From Aurelia coerulea (taxonomy: Eukaryota; Cnidaria; Scyphozoa; Semaeostomeae; Ulmaridae), in contig CM076961.1 in NCBI GenBank assembly GCA_039566865.1, forward strand, positions 10,439,501 through 10,503,500: DNA of 64,000 nt, read 5' to 3'. Positions within the stretch are counted from its first letter, which is position 1. The number at the start of each line of letters is the position of its first letter. Under the pieces are notes generated by a model. It made no database searches, was not told the origin of the DNA, and saw nothing but the letters and a program-made list of their open reading frames with translations. Position numbers and translations under genes: made by a program. Below, piece by piece: positions 30,643 to 41,884 of this stretch.

Positions 30643-30850
30643 TCATCATTTGTATTTACTTTATCTGTTTCGCCACATTAATCGAACTTTACAGTTTAGC
30701 GAACTCTTAATTCGATAGTTCATAGAACGCAACATTCTCCAACAGCTACTTAACGTTTTAGTTATTTATAGAACGCTTAATTATGACTGAAGAAGATCTA
30801 CGAAAGATCGAAAATTTTCATGAAAATATCTTGTTTTCCTTGCGTGTTAT
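30643..30850 (+). repeat. PLE-E terminal repeat
   Basis: Tail of PLE-E with a TTATTTATA box at about 30762 and a hammerhead at 30781. Confidence 0.65.
30781..30823 (+). ncRNA. Hammerhead ribozyme, PLE-E, near-complete
   Basis: Stem I TTATGA pairs with TCATGA (6 bp including one U-G). Core CTGAAGA (30787-30793), extra A, stem II GATC-TACGAAA-GATC, GAA (30810-30812), stem III palindrome AATT, U17 at 30817. This is one of the best matches in the window. Confidence 0.78.
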
Positions 30851-30892
30851 CAACTAGCAAACAAGACGTATCAATCTTTACTTTTACAATAC

Positions 30893-30961
<69 letters not shown>

Positions 30962-30972
30962 CATTATTATTA

Positions 30973-31003
<31 letters not shown>
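30893..31003. repeat. (ATT)n microsatellite
   Basis: Long, nearly pure ATT tract that also yields artefactual poly-Leu/Tyr frames. Other long ATT tracts here: 31849-31886, 37747-37777, 38093-38166, 44131-44200, 45641-45680, 46023-46060, 49167-49305, 50755-50775, 50888-50945. Confidence 0.95.
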
Positions 31004-31005
<2 letters not shown>

Positions 31006-31020
31006 ATTAAACTAAAAGCA

Positions 31021-31477
31021 CCATCAAAAAAGAACAGAAAATAAAATATATAAAAACACACTGTTATTTGTCAAGACGTTTCGATTAAAATCTTCATCAG
31101 TTTTCTTTACAACTCCGGACAGCCAGGTTTATATAAAATGTAAATAAATTAGATTAACATAAAATTTACATAAAATCAAAATTACGATACCCTTGATACA
31201 TTCCAAACTATAGACTTACAATAATACAGACGTTTTACAGCGTAAACAAAATTAACATCAACTTATTTAGATAAAAACAAATATACCCTAGACACATTCC
31301 AAACCATAAAATTACAATCATAGAGCCTATCTTTTAACCTTTTACCCACATGGGATTGAGAGTGTCAGCCGAAATATAAATGTTTACAAGGAAACAGGAA
31401 AACAGACGCCAGCCAGTAACCCTCCAAGGATTTGCTTAAGTTGCTAAATCCCGAGTTAATTAAGTTGCTAAATTTTT
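31021..31477 (-). repeat. PLE-F terminal repeat, inverted at a truncated copy
   Basis: Minus-oriented pLTR of family F, fused at about 31477 to a plus-strand endonuclease fragment. This repeats the head-to-head layout seen in families A, B and C. Confidence 0.8.
31075..31100 (-). ncRNA. Hammerhead core, PLE-F, with GUC cleavage triplet
   Basis: Minus strand CTGATGA, A, GATT-TT-AATC, GAAACGTC: stem III palindrome ACGT followed by C at position 17, the preferred cleavage base. Stem I has 2 bp adjacent to the core. Confidence 0.65.
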
Positions 31478-31845
31478 ATGTAGTATACTTGCTACAATGC
31501 GAATGTTGCAATAAAAAGTATGTCGGTAGTACGAAGACTAAATTTCGCCAGAGATTTAACGTCTATAAATCGTATTTTCGGACCTACAAACAAAAGCGTC
31601 TCAGTGGTAATCTTCATACGGGTAAGCCGGTCCCACAGGCAAGCCTTTTCTCTCACTTTTTTGAACAAAATCATCGGGGTGAGTTTTTGGTAAAAATAAG
31701 CATCATCGCTGGTGCAGGTGACGTATATTCGCTCAGTAGAAAGGAGCTTTTTTGGCAGTATAAATTGGGTTTATTTTCTCCACAGGGCCTAAATGAAAGG
31801 GTAGCGGATGTCGAGTTGGACTTGTTTGCCTGCGGGAGCGCTTAA
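31478..31845 (+). pseudogene. PLE-F endonuclease fragment
   Basis: Encodes VVYLLQCECCNKKYVGSTK-type GIY-YIG sequence through SPQGLNERVADVELDLFACG to the stop. Only the last roughly 120 residues of PLE-F are kept, with small differences (DG to AG, LRR to LSR). ATT repeats follow. Confidence 0.85.
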
Positions 31846-31848
31846 TCC

Positions 31849-31886
<38 letters not shown>

Positions 31887-31891
<5 letters not shown>

Positions 31892-32400
31892 AAAAACACT
31901 GTTATTTTAAAAAACGTTTCGATTAAAATCTTCATCAGTTTACTTTACAACTCCGGACAGCCAGGTTTATATACAATGTAAATAAAATTATATTAACATA
32001 AAATTTACATAAAATCAAAATTACGATACCCTTGATACATTCCAAACTATAGACTTACAATAATACAGACGTTTTACAGCGTAAACAAAATTAACATAAA
32101 CTTATTTAGATAAAAACAAAAATACCCTAGACACATTCCAAACCATAAAATTACAATCATACAGCCCATCTTTTAACCTTTTACCCACATGGGATTGAGA
32201 GTGTCAGCCGAAATATAAATGTTTACAAGGAAACAGGAAAACAGACGCCAGCCAGTAACCCTCCAAGGATTTGCTTAAGTTGCTAAATCCCGAATGGCCC
32301 GATGGGGAATTCCACCCCAACACCACGTGCAAATTGCACGAAGTTAACCAGCCAGCATCTCCTCCCCCTCCTCTGAGATCTAAGTGCAATGGTAGAAGGA
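31887..32400 (-). repeat. PLE-F 3' terminal repeat
   Basis: Non-coding tail of the full-length PLE-F, matched in inverted orientation by 37190-37745. It ends in (ATT)n. Confidence 0.85.
31916..31938 (-). ncRNA. Hammerhead core, PLE-F 3' repeat
   Basis: Minus strand CTGATGA, A, GATT-TT-AATC, GAAACGTTTTTT. Stem I can form 3 bp (AAA with TTT). Confidence 0.62.
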
Positions 32401-35400
32401 TTAAGCGCTCCCGCAGGCAAACAAGTCCAACTCGACATCCGCTACCCTTTCATTTAGGCCCTGTGGAGAAAATAGACCCAATTTATACTGCCAAAATAGC
32501 TCCTTTCTACGGAGCGAATATACGTCACCTGCACCATCGATGATGCTTATTTTTACCAAAAACTCACCCCGATGATTTTGTTCAAAAAAGTGAGAGAAAA
32601 AGCTTGCCTGTGGGACCGGCTTACCCGTATGAAGATTACCACTGAGACGCTTTTGTTTGTAGGTCCGAAAATACGATTTATAGACGTTAAATCTCTGGCG
32701 AAATTTAGTCTTCGTACTACCGACATACTTTTTATTGCAACATTCGCATTGTAGCAAGTATACTACAAAATCCGAGTTGCAGTCATACGCCCCTGAAAAG
32801 TTTCTAAAAAACCGAGAATTATCTGCATTATAAAACGTGGACCCCTCTCGCATCATAGGGCATATTTGACACCTTCTACCATTGCACTTACGCGTACCCT
32901 TTTCCACCAGCTCCTCGTTTACCGGTTTCAATTTTGCCCGAACCAGGGTATCTTTCAAGTTTTTGGCCCTTCTAAATGAGACGAAAAGTTTTCCCGAAAA
33001 AATCCTGCGATGCTCACGATCAACAAGAAGAATATTTTCAGATTTCCTCAAGATCTCATGAACCCCATTAAGTGCAGGATGAAAAGTAAGGACGAGGGGT
33101 ATCCTCGTGCCATCCTTAGATTTAGATTCCCTATTTAAAAGGGTATCCCTTTGCAAACATTTGACTCTCTCCAACTGAGTGTCAATCTCCCCACCCTTAT
33201 ATCCCCGATCAATAAGCCAAGATTTTAGATCAGCCAAGTGTTCGTTAAACGAAGAATCCTCCGAACAAATTCGTCGAATACGAAGGGCTTGGCCATAAGG
33301 TATACCCTTTTTAGTATGATAAGGATGGCAGGAAGAGCGATGTAGGAGCTGATGGGTGTCTGTTGGTTTTGTGTATAAATCAGTGACAAGAGTGCTCCCT
33401 TTCTTAATTACCCTTGTATCTAAAAAATTGATGCTTTCCTTAGACCATTCTGCGGTAAATTTGATCGAATGGTGTGATGCATTCAAATAGTCTATAAACC
33501 TTTGAAGCTCTTCTTCACCATGCGTCCAAATCATAAATACGTCATCAATGTAACGCCACCATACACTAGGCTTACAATCGTAAGAGCGGAGAAGTTTTTC
33601 TTCCAAGTCCGCAAGAAAAAGAATAGAGTACGGTGGCGCACATTTGGTGCCAATTGCTGTACCCCTTATTTGATGATAGAATCTCCCATTAAACTCAAAC
33701 ATGTTATTCTTAAGTACTACTTCTGCTAGGTCCATTAAAGAATCTGTAGACACCGACCGATCTGCTCTAGAATCAAGGGCTTTTCGTAACACTCCCAATC
33801 CCTCATCGTGGGGTATGCTCGGATAAAGTGCGACCACATCAATCGTACACAAAATGGCATCCTCTGGAAGGCTACCTAAGGATTGCATCTTTTGCAAGAA
33901 ATGATTTGTGTCCTTGATATAGGAACGGACACCTTTAGCCAGGGGTTGTAAATGAAAATCCAAAAATTCCGAAAAGTTCTCTGTGTGGAAACCCGAATTA
34001 GAAATAACTGGCCTTCCGGGGACACTATTAAGCCTTTTGTGTATCTTAGGCAACAGGTAGAATCTACCAAGTTTGGGGTTATTGACCATTAAATATTCCA
34101 AAGTTTTATCATCAATATCCCCTCGTTGCCTAATTCTACCCATTGCCTGATTGATGACATTATGCAGACTTTCAGAAGGATCGTTATCAAGGGGTAAATA
34201 CACTGCAGAATCACCCAGCTGGTCTTCTGCCTCCCTGATATAGTCTTCCCGATCCCAAACAACCACCCCTGACCCTTTATCCGCTTCCTTGATAACGATC
34301 GTTCTGTCAGACTTAAGACCATTCAAAGCTGATATTTCTTCCTTTGTAAGATTACTAAAATTTTTACCATCAGCTGATAATTTCATTATTTCATCCTCAA
34401 CCTTAGAAAGATAAACCTCAATAGCTACGTCCTTATGCCTAGGATTGAACTTACTGCGTGGTCTGAACGCTGGAATTTCCGAAAAATCTTCTTCGTCCTT
34501 AAACCACCATTTAAGCCGCAATCTTCTCCCAAAATTTTCTAAATCTATTTTGATTTGCGAATAATCTAGTTCCTTTGGTGTACTCACAAACTTAAGCCCT
34601 TTTGACAAAACCGATATCTCTGCTTCACTTAATGCACGTTTAGAAAGATTTATAACCTTATCATTTTCAAAGCGTCCACGAATTCGTCCGTTATTATCTA
34701 AATCAAAAGAATCGACATTGCCAACCTCTTCTTCCTGAATACTGGTTTCGCCGTGAGTTCTTGACCTTTCCATAAGATCCGGAGGTTCATTCTCAAAGTT
34801 ATCTGATATCAACTGTCTTTGAATCTCCTCAAAAATAACATTGTTTGGTAGTTCTTCACCCTGAGTTCTTGACCTTTCTATATCATCTGGAGGCTCATTC
34901 TCAACGAAATCCGATACCATCCATCCCTGAATCTCCTCGAAATTAACATTGTTTCCATCGTTATTTGTGGCTAACTCATTCATAACCTGCAGATCTTGTT
35001 TGGCGTTTGTAAAAGAAGCAATATCTTTAAAGAACGATATGCCATCATGTAGCCTTCTCTCATTTTCATGGAAATCTCTTGCTCCAATCAATCGCGAAAG
35101 TTTTTTCCTTCTCCGAATCTCAATTTCTTTACACAGTTTATAAACATTCCCAATAAGTTCGCGAAAGAAGAGTTCCAGGTTAGCGTAATCTACCTTTTTT
35201 GATAAAAATTCCACAGTTTTATTCCAAAATTCGGTTTCAAAGTAAGATGACACTACGGCATACTCTTGAATTAAAACATCGATCAAATTATGTTCAGCAG
35301 TGACTAAAGTTTCATTCCATCGTGATAGGAAATTATTGGATTGCTTACCGATCTGTGCCGTCTTTTTCAATTTCAGGCCATTAGGAACTACATCGTAGAT

Positions 35401-35526
35401 GCGGCATAGACAAAGAAATAACCAATGACTTTTGTATCGAGTGACTTTTTCAGCTAGAAAGAGAAGCTGCTTTCTTCTTTGGACCTGGCTGTCCTCGGTC
35501 ATCTTAAACCCTCTCAATTGCAACAA
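32401..35526 (-). CDS. PLE-F reverse transcriptase with GIY-YIG endonuclease, intact
   Basis: Full-length 1041-aa Penelope-like protein with no lesions. Residues 1-290 are an N-terminal region of unknown fold that includes a tandem duplication of about 32 residues (FEEIQ...SD..ENEPPD..ERSRT, about 195-222 and 231-257). The RT core has VIKEADKGSGVVVWD (about 411), LGRFYLLPKIHK (486), GRPVISNSG, motif A TIDVVALYPSIP (Asp563), motif B GTAIGTKCAPPYS (about 622) and motif C YIDD (659-662). Then come KPTDTHQLLH, RIRRIC, a Cys cluster CNGRRCQIC (881-889), GIY-YIG VYLLQC and KYVGST (about 922-938) and likely catalytic Glu1009. The start used is the first in-frame ATG; a second at residue 9 (MTEDSQ) is also possible. 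It resembles PLE-A in layout. Confidence 0.93.
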   Translation of the reverse strand: MLQLRGFKMTEDSQVQRRKQLLFLAEKVTRYKSHWLFLCLCRIYDVVPNGLKLKKTAQIGKQSNNFLSRWNETLVTAEHNLIDVLIQEYAVVSSYFETEFWNKTVEFLSKKVDYANLELFFRELIGNVYKLCKEIEIRRRKKLSRLIGARDFHENERRLHDGISFFKDIASFTNAKQDLQVMNELATNNDGNNVNFEEIQGWMVSDFVENEPPDDIERSRTQGEELPNNVIFEEIQRQLISDNFENEPPDLMERSRTHGETSIQEEEVGNVDSFDLDNNGRIRGRFENDKVINLSKRALSEAEISVLSKGLKFVSTPKELDYSQIKIDLENFGRRLRLKWWFKDEEDFSEIPAFRPRSKFNPRHKDVAIEVYLSKVEDEIMKLSADGKNFSNLTKEEISALNGLKSDRTIVIKEADKGSGVVVWDREDYIREAEDQLGDSAVYLPLDNDPSESLHNVINQAMGRIRQRGDIDDKTLEYLMVNNPKLGRFYLLPKIHKRLNSVPGRPVISNSGFHTENFSEFLDFHLQPLAKGVRSYIKDTNHFLQKMQSLGSLPEDAILCTIDVVALYPSIPHDEGLGVLRKALDSRADRSVSTDSLMDLAEVVLKNNMFEFNGRFYHQIRGTAIGTKCAPPYSILFLADLEEKLLRSYDCKPSVWWRYIDDVFMIWTHGEEELQRFIDYLNASHHSIKFTAEWSKESINFLDTRVIKKGSTLVTDLYTKPTDTHQLLHRSSCHPYHTKKGIPYGQALRIRRICSEDSSFNEHLADLKSWLIDRGYKGGEIDTQLERVKCLQRDTLLNRESKSKDGTRIPLVLTFHPALNGVHEILRKSENILLVDREHRRIFSGKLFVSFRRAKNLKDTLVRAKLKPVNEELVEKGTRKCNGRRCQICPMMREGSTFYNADNSRFFRNFSGAYDCNSDFVVYLLQCECCNKKYVGSTKTKFRQRFNVYKSYFRTYKQKRLSGNLHTGKPVPQASFFSHFFEQNHRGEFLVKISIIDGAGDVYSLRRKELFWQYKLGLFSPQGLNERVADVELDLFACGSA

Positions 35527-35600
35527 AAATTAAATTAAACTAAAAGCACCATCAAAAAACAACAGAAAATAAAATATATGAAAAATTTCTAATTCGGGTT
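35527..35600. repeat. PLE-F terminus fragment at head-to-head junction
   Basis: About 55 bp of the outer family F terminus (AAACTAAAAGCACCATCAAA, minus orientation) between the start of the full-length frame and the inverted truncated copy. Confidence 0.6.
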
Positions 35601-37189
35601 TCCACACAGAGAACTTTTCGGAATTTTTGGATTTTCATTTACAACCCCTGGCTAAAGGTGTCCGTTCCTATATCAAGGACACAAATCATTTCTTGCAAAA
35701 GATGCAATCCTTAGGTAGCCTTCCAGAGGATGCCATTTTGTGTACGATTGATGTGGTCGCACTTTATCCGAGCATACCCCACGATGAGGGATTGGGAGTG
35801 TTACGAAAAGCCCTTGATTCTAGAGCAGATCGGTCGGTGTCTACAGATTCTTTAATGGACCTAGCAGAAGTAGTACTTAAGAATAACATGTTTGAGTTTA
35901 ATGGGAGATTCTATCATCAAATAAGGGGTACAGCAATTGGCACCAAATGTGCGCCACCGTACTCTATTCTTTTTCTTGCGGACTTGGAAGAAAAACTTCT
36001 CCGCTCTTACGATTGTAAGCCTAGTGTATGGTGGCGTTACATTGATGACGTATTTATGATTTGGACGCATGGTGAAGAAGAGCTTCAAAGGTTTATAGAC
36101 TATTTGAATGCATCACACCATTCGATCAAATTTACCGCAGAATGGTCTAAGGAAAGCATCAATTTTTTAGATACAAGGGTAATTAAGAAAGGGAGCACTC
36201 TTGTCACTGATTTATACACAAAACCAACAGACACCCATCAGCTCCTACATCGCTCTTCCTGCCATCCTTATCATACTAAAAAGGGTATACCTTATGGCCA
36301 AGCCCTTCGTATTCGACGAATTTGTTCGGAGGATTCTTCGTTTAACGAACACTTGGCTGATCTAAAATCTTGGCTTATTGATCGGGGATATAAGGGTGGG
36401 GAGATTGACACTCAGTTGGAGAGAGTCAAATGTTTGCAAAGGGATACCCTTTTAAATAGGGAATCTAAATCTAAGGATGGCACGAGGATACCCCTCGTCC
36501 TTACTTTTCATCCTGCACTTAATGGGGTTCATGAGATCTTGAGGAAATGTGAAAATATTCTTCTTGTTGATCGTGAGCATCGCAGGATTTTTTCGGGAAA
36601 ACTTTTCGTCTCATTTAGAAGGGCCAAAAACTTGAAAGATACCCTGGTTCGGGCAAAATTGAAACCGGTAAACGAGGAGCTGGTGGAAAAGGGTACGCGT
36701 AAGTGCAATGGTAGAAGGTGTCAAATATGCCCTATGATGCGAGAGGGGTCCACGTTTTATAATGCAGATAATTCTCGGTTTTTTAGAAACTTTTCAGGGG
36801 CGTATGACTGCAACTCGGATTTTGTAGTATACTTGCTACAATGCGAATGTTGCAATAAAAAGTATGTCGGTAGTACGAAGACTAAATTTCGCCAGAGATT
36901 TAACGTCTATAAATCGTATTTTCGGACCTACAAACAAAAGCGTCTCAGTGGTAATCTTCATACGGGTAAGCTGGTCCCACAGGCAAGATTTTTCTCTCAC
37001 TTTTTTGAACAAAATCATCGGGGTGAGTTTTTGGTAAAAATAAGCATCATCGATGGTGCAGGTGACGTATATTCGCTCCGTAGAAAGGAGCTATTTTGGC
37101 AGTATAAATTGGGTCTATTTTCTCCACAGGGCCTAAATGAAAGGGTAGCGGATGTCGAGTTGGACTTGTTTGCCTGCGGGAGCGCTTAA
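35601..37189 (+). pseudogene. PLE-F inverted copy, 5'-truncated but RT core intact
   Basis: Frame open from the truncation (FLDFHLQPLAKGVRSYIKDT) to the stop. All RT motifs A, B and C (YIDD), the thumb, CNGRRCQIC and GIY-YIG are present; about the first 520 residues are missing. Compared with the minus-strand copy I see three residue changes (Ser to Cys, Pro to Leu, Ser to Arg). With 32401-34000 it forms inverted arms of about 1.6 kb plus the pLTRs, so cruciform or hairpin RNA is possible. Confidence 0.88.
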
Positions 37190-37616
37190 TCCTTCTACCA
37201 TTGCACTTAGATCTCAGAGGAGGGGGAGGAGATGCTGGCTGGTTAACTTCGTGCAATTTGCACGTGGTGTTGGGGTGGAATTCCCTATCGGGCCATTCGG
37301 GATTTAGCAACTTAAGCAAATCCTTGGAGGGTTACTGGCTGGCGTCTGTTTTCCTGTTTCCTTGTAAACATTTATATTTCGGCTGACACTCTCAATCCCA
37401 TGTGGGTAAAAGGTTAAAAGATGGGCTGTATGATTGTAATTTTATGGTTTGGAATGTGTCTAGGGTATTTTTGTTTTTATCTAAATAAGTTTATGTTAAT
37501 TTTGTTTACGCTGTAAAACGTCTGTATTATTGTAAGTCTATAGTTTGGAATGTATCAAGGGTATCGTAATTTTGATTTTATGTAAATTTTATGTTAATAT
37601 AATTTTATTTACATTG

Positions 37617-37624
37617 TATATAAA
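37617..37624 (+). promoter_or_regulatory. TATA box in PLE-F terminal repeat
   Basis: TATATAAA, placed so that initiation about 30 bp downstream would fall at the start of hammerhead stem I (about 37647). Confidence 0.5.
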
Positions 37625-37651
37625 CCTGGCTGTCCGGAGTTGTAAAGTAAA

Positions 37652-37674
37652 CTGATGAAGATTTTAATCGAAAC
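37652..37674 (+). ncRNA. Hammerhead core, PLE-F plus copy
   Basis: CTGATGA, A, GATT-TT-AATC, GAAACGTTTTTT, with AAA before the core pairing with TTT after position 17. Confidence 0.62.
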
Positions 37675-37744
37675 GTTTTTTAAAATAACAGTGTTTTTCA
37701 TATATTTTATTTTCTGTTGTTTTTTGATGGTGCTTTTAGTTTAA

Positions 37745-37777
<33 letters not shown>

Positions 37778-38092
37778 CAACGAGTAAGCAAGAGCAACTT
37801 TACCTAGAAAAGAAAATAATAACCATCTGCATACGTTGTACATACTATATATTTTTTAAGAGAGACAGTGAGTGGGCTAGTCCAGAACTGCTAACGTTTT
37901 AAAATTCTTTCCTATCAAGATGTGGACAAATATTCTATTTCGGACGTATTAGCTGTAGATTTTTCAATTTATTTTAAGGAACATTTTAATCATACTTTTC
38001 GAACTTATTTGTAAATTTCCCCATCATGCCTAATTGAGAGTGATGGGTGTCATCATGTATCGTAGTATTTGTAGGGAATAAAAAGTTTCCAT
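37778..38092 (+). other. Probable LINE 3' tail remnant
   Basis: No open frame. It ends with GGGAATAAAAAGTTTCC, then a long (ATT)n, like the 3' end of the plus-strand REL-LINE at 50.7 kb. The assignment is tentative. Confidence 0.35.
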
Positions 38093-38100
38093 TATTATTA

Positions 38101-38165
<65 letters not shown>

Positions 38166-38167
<2 letters not shown>

Positions 38168-39235
38168 GTACATTTTTTACTCACTAAATGTCAGTGGTAA
38201 TGTGTTCTCGGGGTTTGGCATCAACAAGATTTCTCAAATCTCGAGAACCTTTCTCAGGATCCTGGCAGAATGTAAGATCACAGTTTTCTGCAACTCAGTA
38301 ACCCGTGTCTCTATTCCAATGTCCTCCAATCTTTTCTTCAGTTTCTTTGGTGTTGTTCCAAGTGCTCCTGTCACTATTGGGATGACTGTCACCCTCATGC
38401 CCCATAACTTTTTTATCTCTCGTGCAAGGTCTTGATATTTTTCAATCTTTTCTACCTCCTTAGCGTTTACTCTCGTATCGTAGGGAATGGCAAAGTCTAT
38501 GATTGTAGCGAACTTTGTTTCTTTATCTATCACAATCATATCAGGACGTCTAGCTTCAATCACATGGTCAGTTTGGATGTTAAAATCCCACAATATCTTG
38601 CATATCTCATTTTCTTGTACAGGTTCTGGCTGATGTTCGTACCACTTTGGCTTTACTTCGATTCCATTTTTACGACACACTTCCCAATGGATTCGTTTTC
38701 CAACCCAATCATGTCGACGTTTGTACTCTTTTGAGCCAACTTACTGCATTCACTAATGATATGGTTCACCGTTTCATCTACCTGTCCACACACTCTGCAT
38801 TTACTTTCTTCTTGTGTTTTATCGATCTTTGCTTTAATGATATTGGTGCGTATTGCTTGTTCCTGCGCTGCCATTATCGTTGATTCGGTTCCTCTTTTGA
38901 TTCCTGCATTTTTAAGCCAGTTCCATCTATCCTTGCCTGCTTCATTTTCTGTCTGTCTTAGGAACTGTCCATGCAAGGTCTTTTCCTTCCAAGCCTGAAG
39001 TCTTTCATTCTTTTTCCGCAACTTATACTCAGCTTCGCTTTCTCCTTCATATTCATTTGTCGCTCTTGCTGCTGTTAGTAACCTTTCCTCACTGCTGCTT
39101 ACATATCGCTCAAGTCCAATAACTGCGAGATTTATAGCATCTTCCAATTAAGCAATCCTCTTCCACCTTCTTTTCTTGGGATATACAATCTGTCCACGTT
39201 ACTTTTTGGGTGCAATCCCCCGTGCATTGTCAGTA
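38166..39235 (-). pseudogene. REL-type LINE, 3' half (split by PLE-G)
   Basis: Minus-strand C-terminal half of an R2-superfamily LINE: LHPKSNVDRLYIPRKEG-like sequence, GQFLRQTENEAGKDRWNWL, a zinc knuckle CRVCGQVDETVNHIISEC (C-X2-C-X8-H-X4-C) and the restriction-like endonuclease with ARRPDMIVID and TIIDFAIPYDTRV. A frameshift near 38660 breaks the frame. It ends in a 3' tail of AAT repeats. The 5' half resumes at 44513, beyond PLE-G; the 11-bp CATTGTCAGTA at 39225-39235 is repeated at 44513-44523. Confidence 0.82.
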
Positions 39236-41710
39236 ACAACAACAGCAACAACAACAACAACGCTTCACAAAATGACCTGACAAATAATTATTCTAACCAT
39301 AGTAATGACAATAATGAAACACTTACAAGCGACAGACTCAACGACGAAACACTGAACGAACAAAGGAAACCAAACGAACAAGACACACACAACCAAAATC
39401 ACAACAACAAAACGCGCAACAAACGGAAACAAAAGAGACCAAAACACTTAGAAACAGATACAGTCATCAACCTTTCTACAGTCGACCTTACAAATGCTGA
39501 ATAATCACTTCTCTCACATGGACTTAACTTTTGCCCAACCCCACAGAAAATCGACTGGAACGAAATAAACGCTGACCTAGCAGAATTCAAACGGAGACTG
39601 CGACTCAAGCATTACTTCCACGACAATACAGAAACTGAAGATGACAGCACTGGCAGAGACACAGACAGAGACGCAGACAAAATGACAAAAAGGTACAAAA
39701 AGACTAGCAACTGGACACCACCTAGAAACTTAGACCCGTCACTAGACTCCTACATAGATAACGTCGAAGACAACATAAACAACATACAACCCACACGCAT
39801 ATCAGACAACCTCACCAAAGACGAACGCACCGCACTGAAAACCTTATCCAAACGCACGGACATAATCATAAAACCGGCAGACGAAGGTTCAGGTACAGTT
39901 GTGATGGACAGACAAAATGTACATAGACGAATGCAACAGACAACTGGACGACACTAACTTTTACGAAAAACACAACAAAGACATCACAAACAAAGTTACA
40001 ATTACAGTAAAACAATACTTACAAAAAATGAAACAGGACGAACACATAGACAGCGATACATACAGTTACTTGACCCCACGTGACCCAAAATGCTCTAGGT
40101 TCTACATACTACCCAAGCTACACAAAAACAGAGACAAACTCCCTGGCAGACCTATCGTCTCTGCCAATGGCCACCCTACAGAACGCATCTCCGAATTCGT
40201 CAGTGACACCCTTAACCCACTCGTCTTTAAACTTCCATCCTTCCTTAAAGACACAACTCACTTTCTAAATAAGCTCTCTAATATCGGCACCCTTCCTTCT
40301 AATTCGCTTCTCGTTACTTTAGATGTATCTTCACTCTATACTAACATACCCCACTTTGAAGGCGTTCAGGCTGCCAGGGAGTACCTTGACAAACGCACCA
40401 CACAAAATCCTCCCACCCGAACCATCTGTGACCTTATAGACATCATTTTACGCAACAACAATTTTGAGTTTAACGGACAGTTCTACTTACAGAAACACGG
40501 CACAGCTATGGGCACTCGCATGGCACCCCCATATGCAAATCTCTTTATGGGGGTCTTTGAAGAAAATGCCCTAAAAAACGCACCTCACAAGCCCCTTGTT
40601 TGGTGGCGTTACATCGACGACATTTTTTTAAGTTGGACTCACGGAGAGGAAAAACTCACAGAATTTATACGCACACTCAACAACATCCATCCCAACATCA
40701 AATTTACCAGTGACATATCTTCCACCAGCACACATTTCCTAGACGTCACAGTAATACTTAACGAAGACAACAGCATCTCGACAGACCTCTACGTCAAACC
40801 AACAGACACACACCAATACCTCCTCAGCACATCCGCCCACCCCAAACATACGAAAAAGTCCATACCATACAGCCTTGCACTACGATTACGACGCATTTGC
40901 TCCAACAATGACACTCTTAAGAAACGCACAAATCAACTGCTTACATACCTTACAAACAGAGGATACAAACGCAAACACGTACGTAATGAAATACGGAAGG
41001 CTTCCAAAATAACGCGACAATCCAGCTTACAAACGAAACAGAAAAAACGTAACAACAGAACACCATTTGTGGTTACCTACCACCCTAGTGTACCACAATT
41101 AACGTCCATACTTAACAGCAACTTCCACATATTACAAAACTCGACAAACTGTAAGGAAGTCTTCCCAGACCCACCGATACTTAGTAACCGCAGACCAAAA
41201 AACCTCAGGGAATACCTGGTGCGCGACAAAATGAAAAATGACGCTACCACCACTCCCAGAGGAATATCTAAATGTCCATCACGACGCGACTGCTACACAT
41301 GCCAACACATACAAGACGGAACACACACAGTTACTTTCACAAACACCAACAAAACCTTCAACATAAGACAAAGCCTCGACTGCAACTCCACTAACGTCAT
41401 ATACTTACTACAATGCAAACGATGCTTACGCGACAAAAAGACTGACTGCCAATACATAGGACAAACAGGACGACGCATAAGAGACAGACTCAACGAACAC
41501 CGACGAGACATTATAAACAAACGTTCCGACACATCCGGGGTTGCAGAACACTTTTGTAAACCCAATCACTCCGTACAAGACTTACAATTACTACCGCTAC
41601 TTAAGATACATGACACCAGAGAGAGTGTTAGACGAGCCAAGGAAAATTACTTCATTGGCCTAGCGAACACTCTCTCACCCAACGGACTAAACAGAACCAC
41701 AGACCGCTAA
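39236..41710 (+). pseudogene. PLE-G reverse transcriptase with GIY-YIG, two lesions
   Basis: Begins inside an Asn-rich low-complexity region (NNNSNNNNNASQND). An in-frame TAA near 39500 follows VDLTNAE, then LSHGLNFCPTPQKIDW and RRLRLKHYF, with a frameshift near 39920 (VVMDRQNV to MYIDECNRQL). The rest is continuous: LPGRPIVSANGHPTERI, motif A TLDVSSLYTNIP, motif B GTAMGTRMAPPYANLFM, motif C YIDD, KPTDTHQYL, RLRRIC, cluster CPSRRDCYTCQ and GIY-YIG as VIYLLQCKRC and QYIGQTGRR. The 5' end is truncated exactly at a target-site duplication. The RT catalytic residues are intact, but the frame is broken twice. Confidence 0.88.
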
Positions 41711-41884
41711 CAAACACAGTTGTAAGTAACCTAATCTACTCACTCTCTTACCTTACCTATTCTCCTCATTATCCCCATCGTTATTATTATCATTATATCG
41801 CAGTTAGTTTCTTACATTGCATTTACATAATCATTATCATTATCATTATTATTCTTATTGTTCAATATTCACTCGGCGTTGATG
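41711..41884 (+). repeat. PLE-G 3' region, left part
   Basis: Non-coding, becoming ATT-rich. Interrupted by a LINE at about 41885 and continued at about 44200. Confidence 0.6.

Larger units (their letters stand above)
37190..37745 (+). repeat. PLE-F terminal repeat, plus copy
   Basis: Reverse complement of 31887-32400 plus the outer terminus CACCATCAAA-type sequence. TATATAAA at 37617-37624 lies 35 bp before the hammerhead core at 37652. Ends in (ATT)n. Confidence 0.85.

Noticed and set aside
30820..31005. Poly-Leu/Tyr frame over ATT repeats
   Set aside because: Translation of a microsatellite. The same applies to the frames near 43886-44251, 48853-49305 and 49120-49350.
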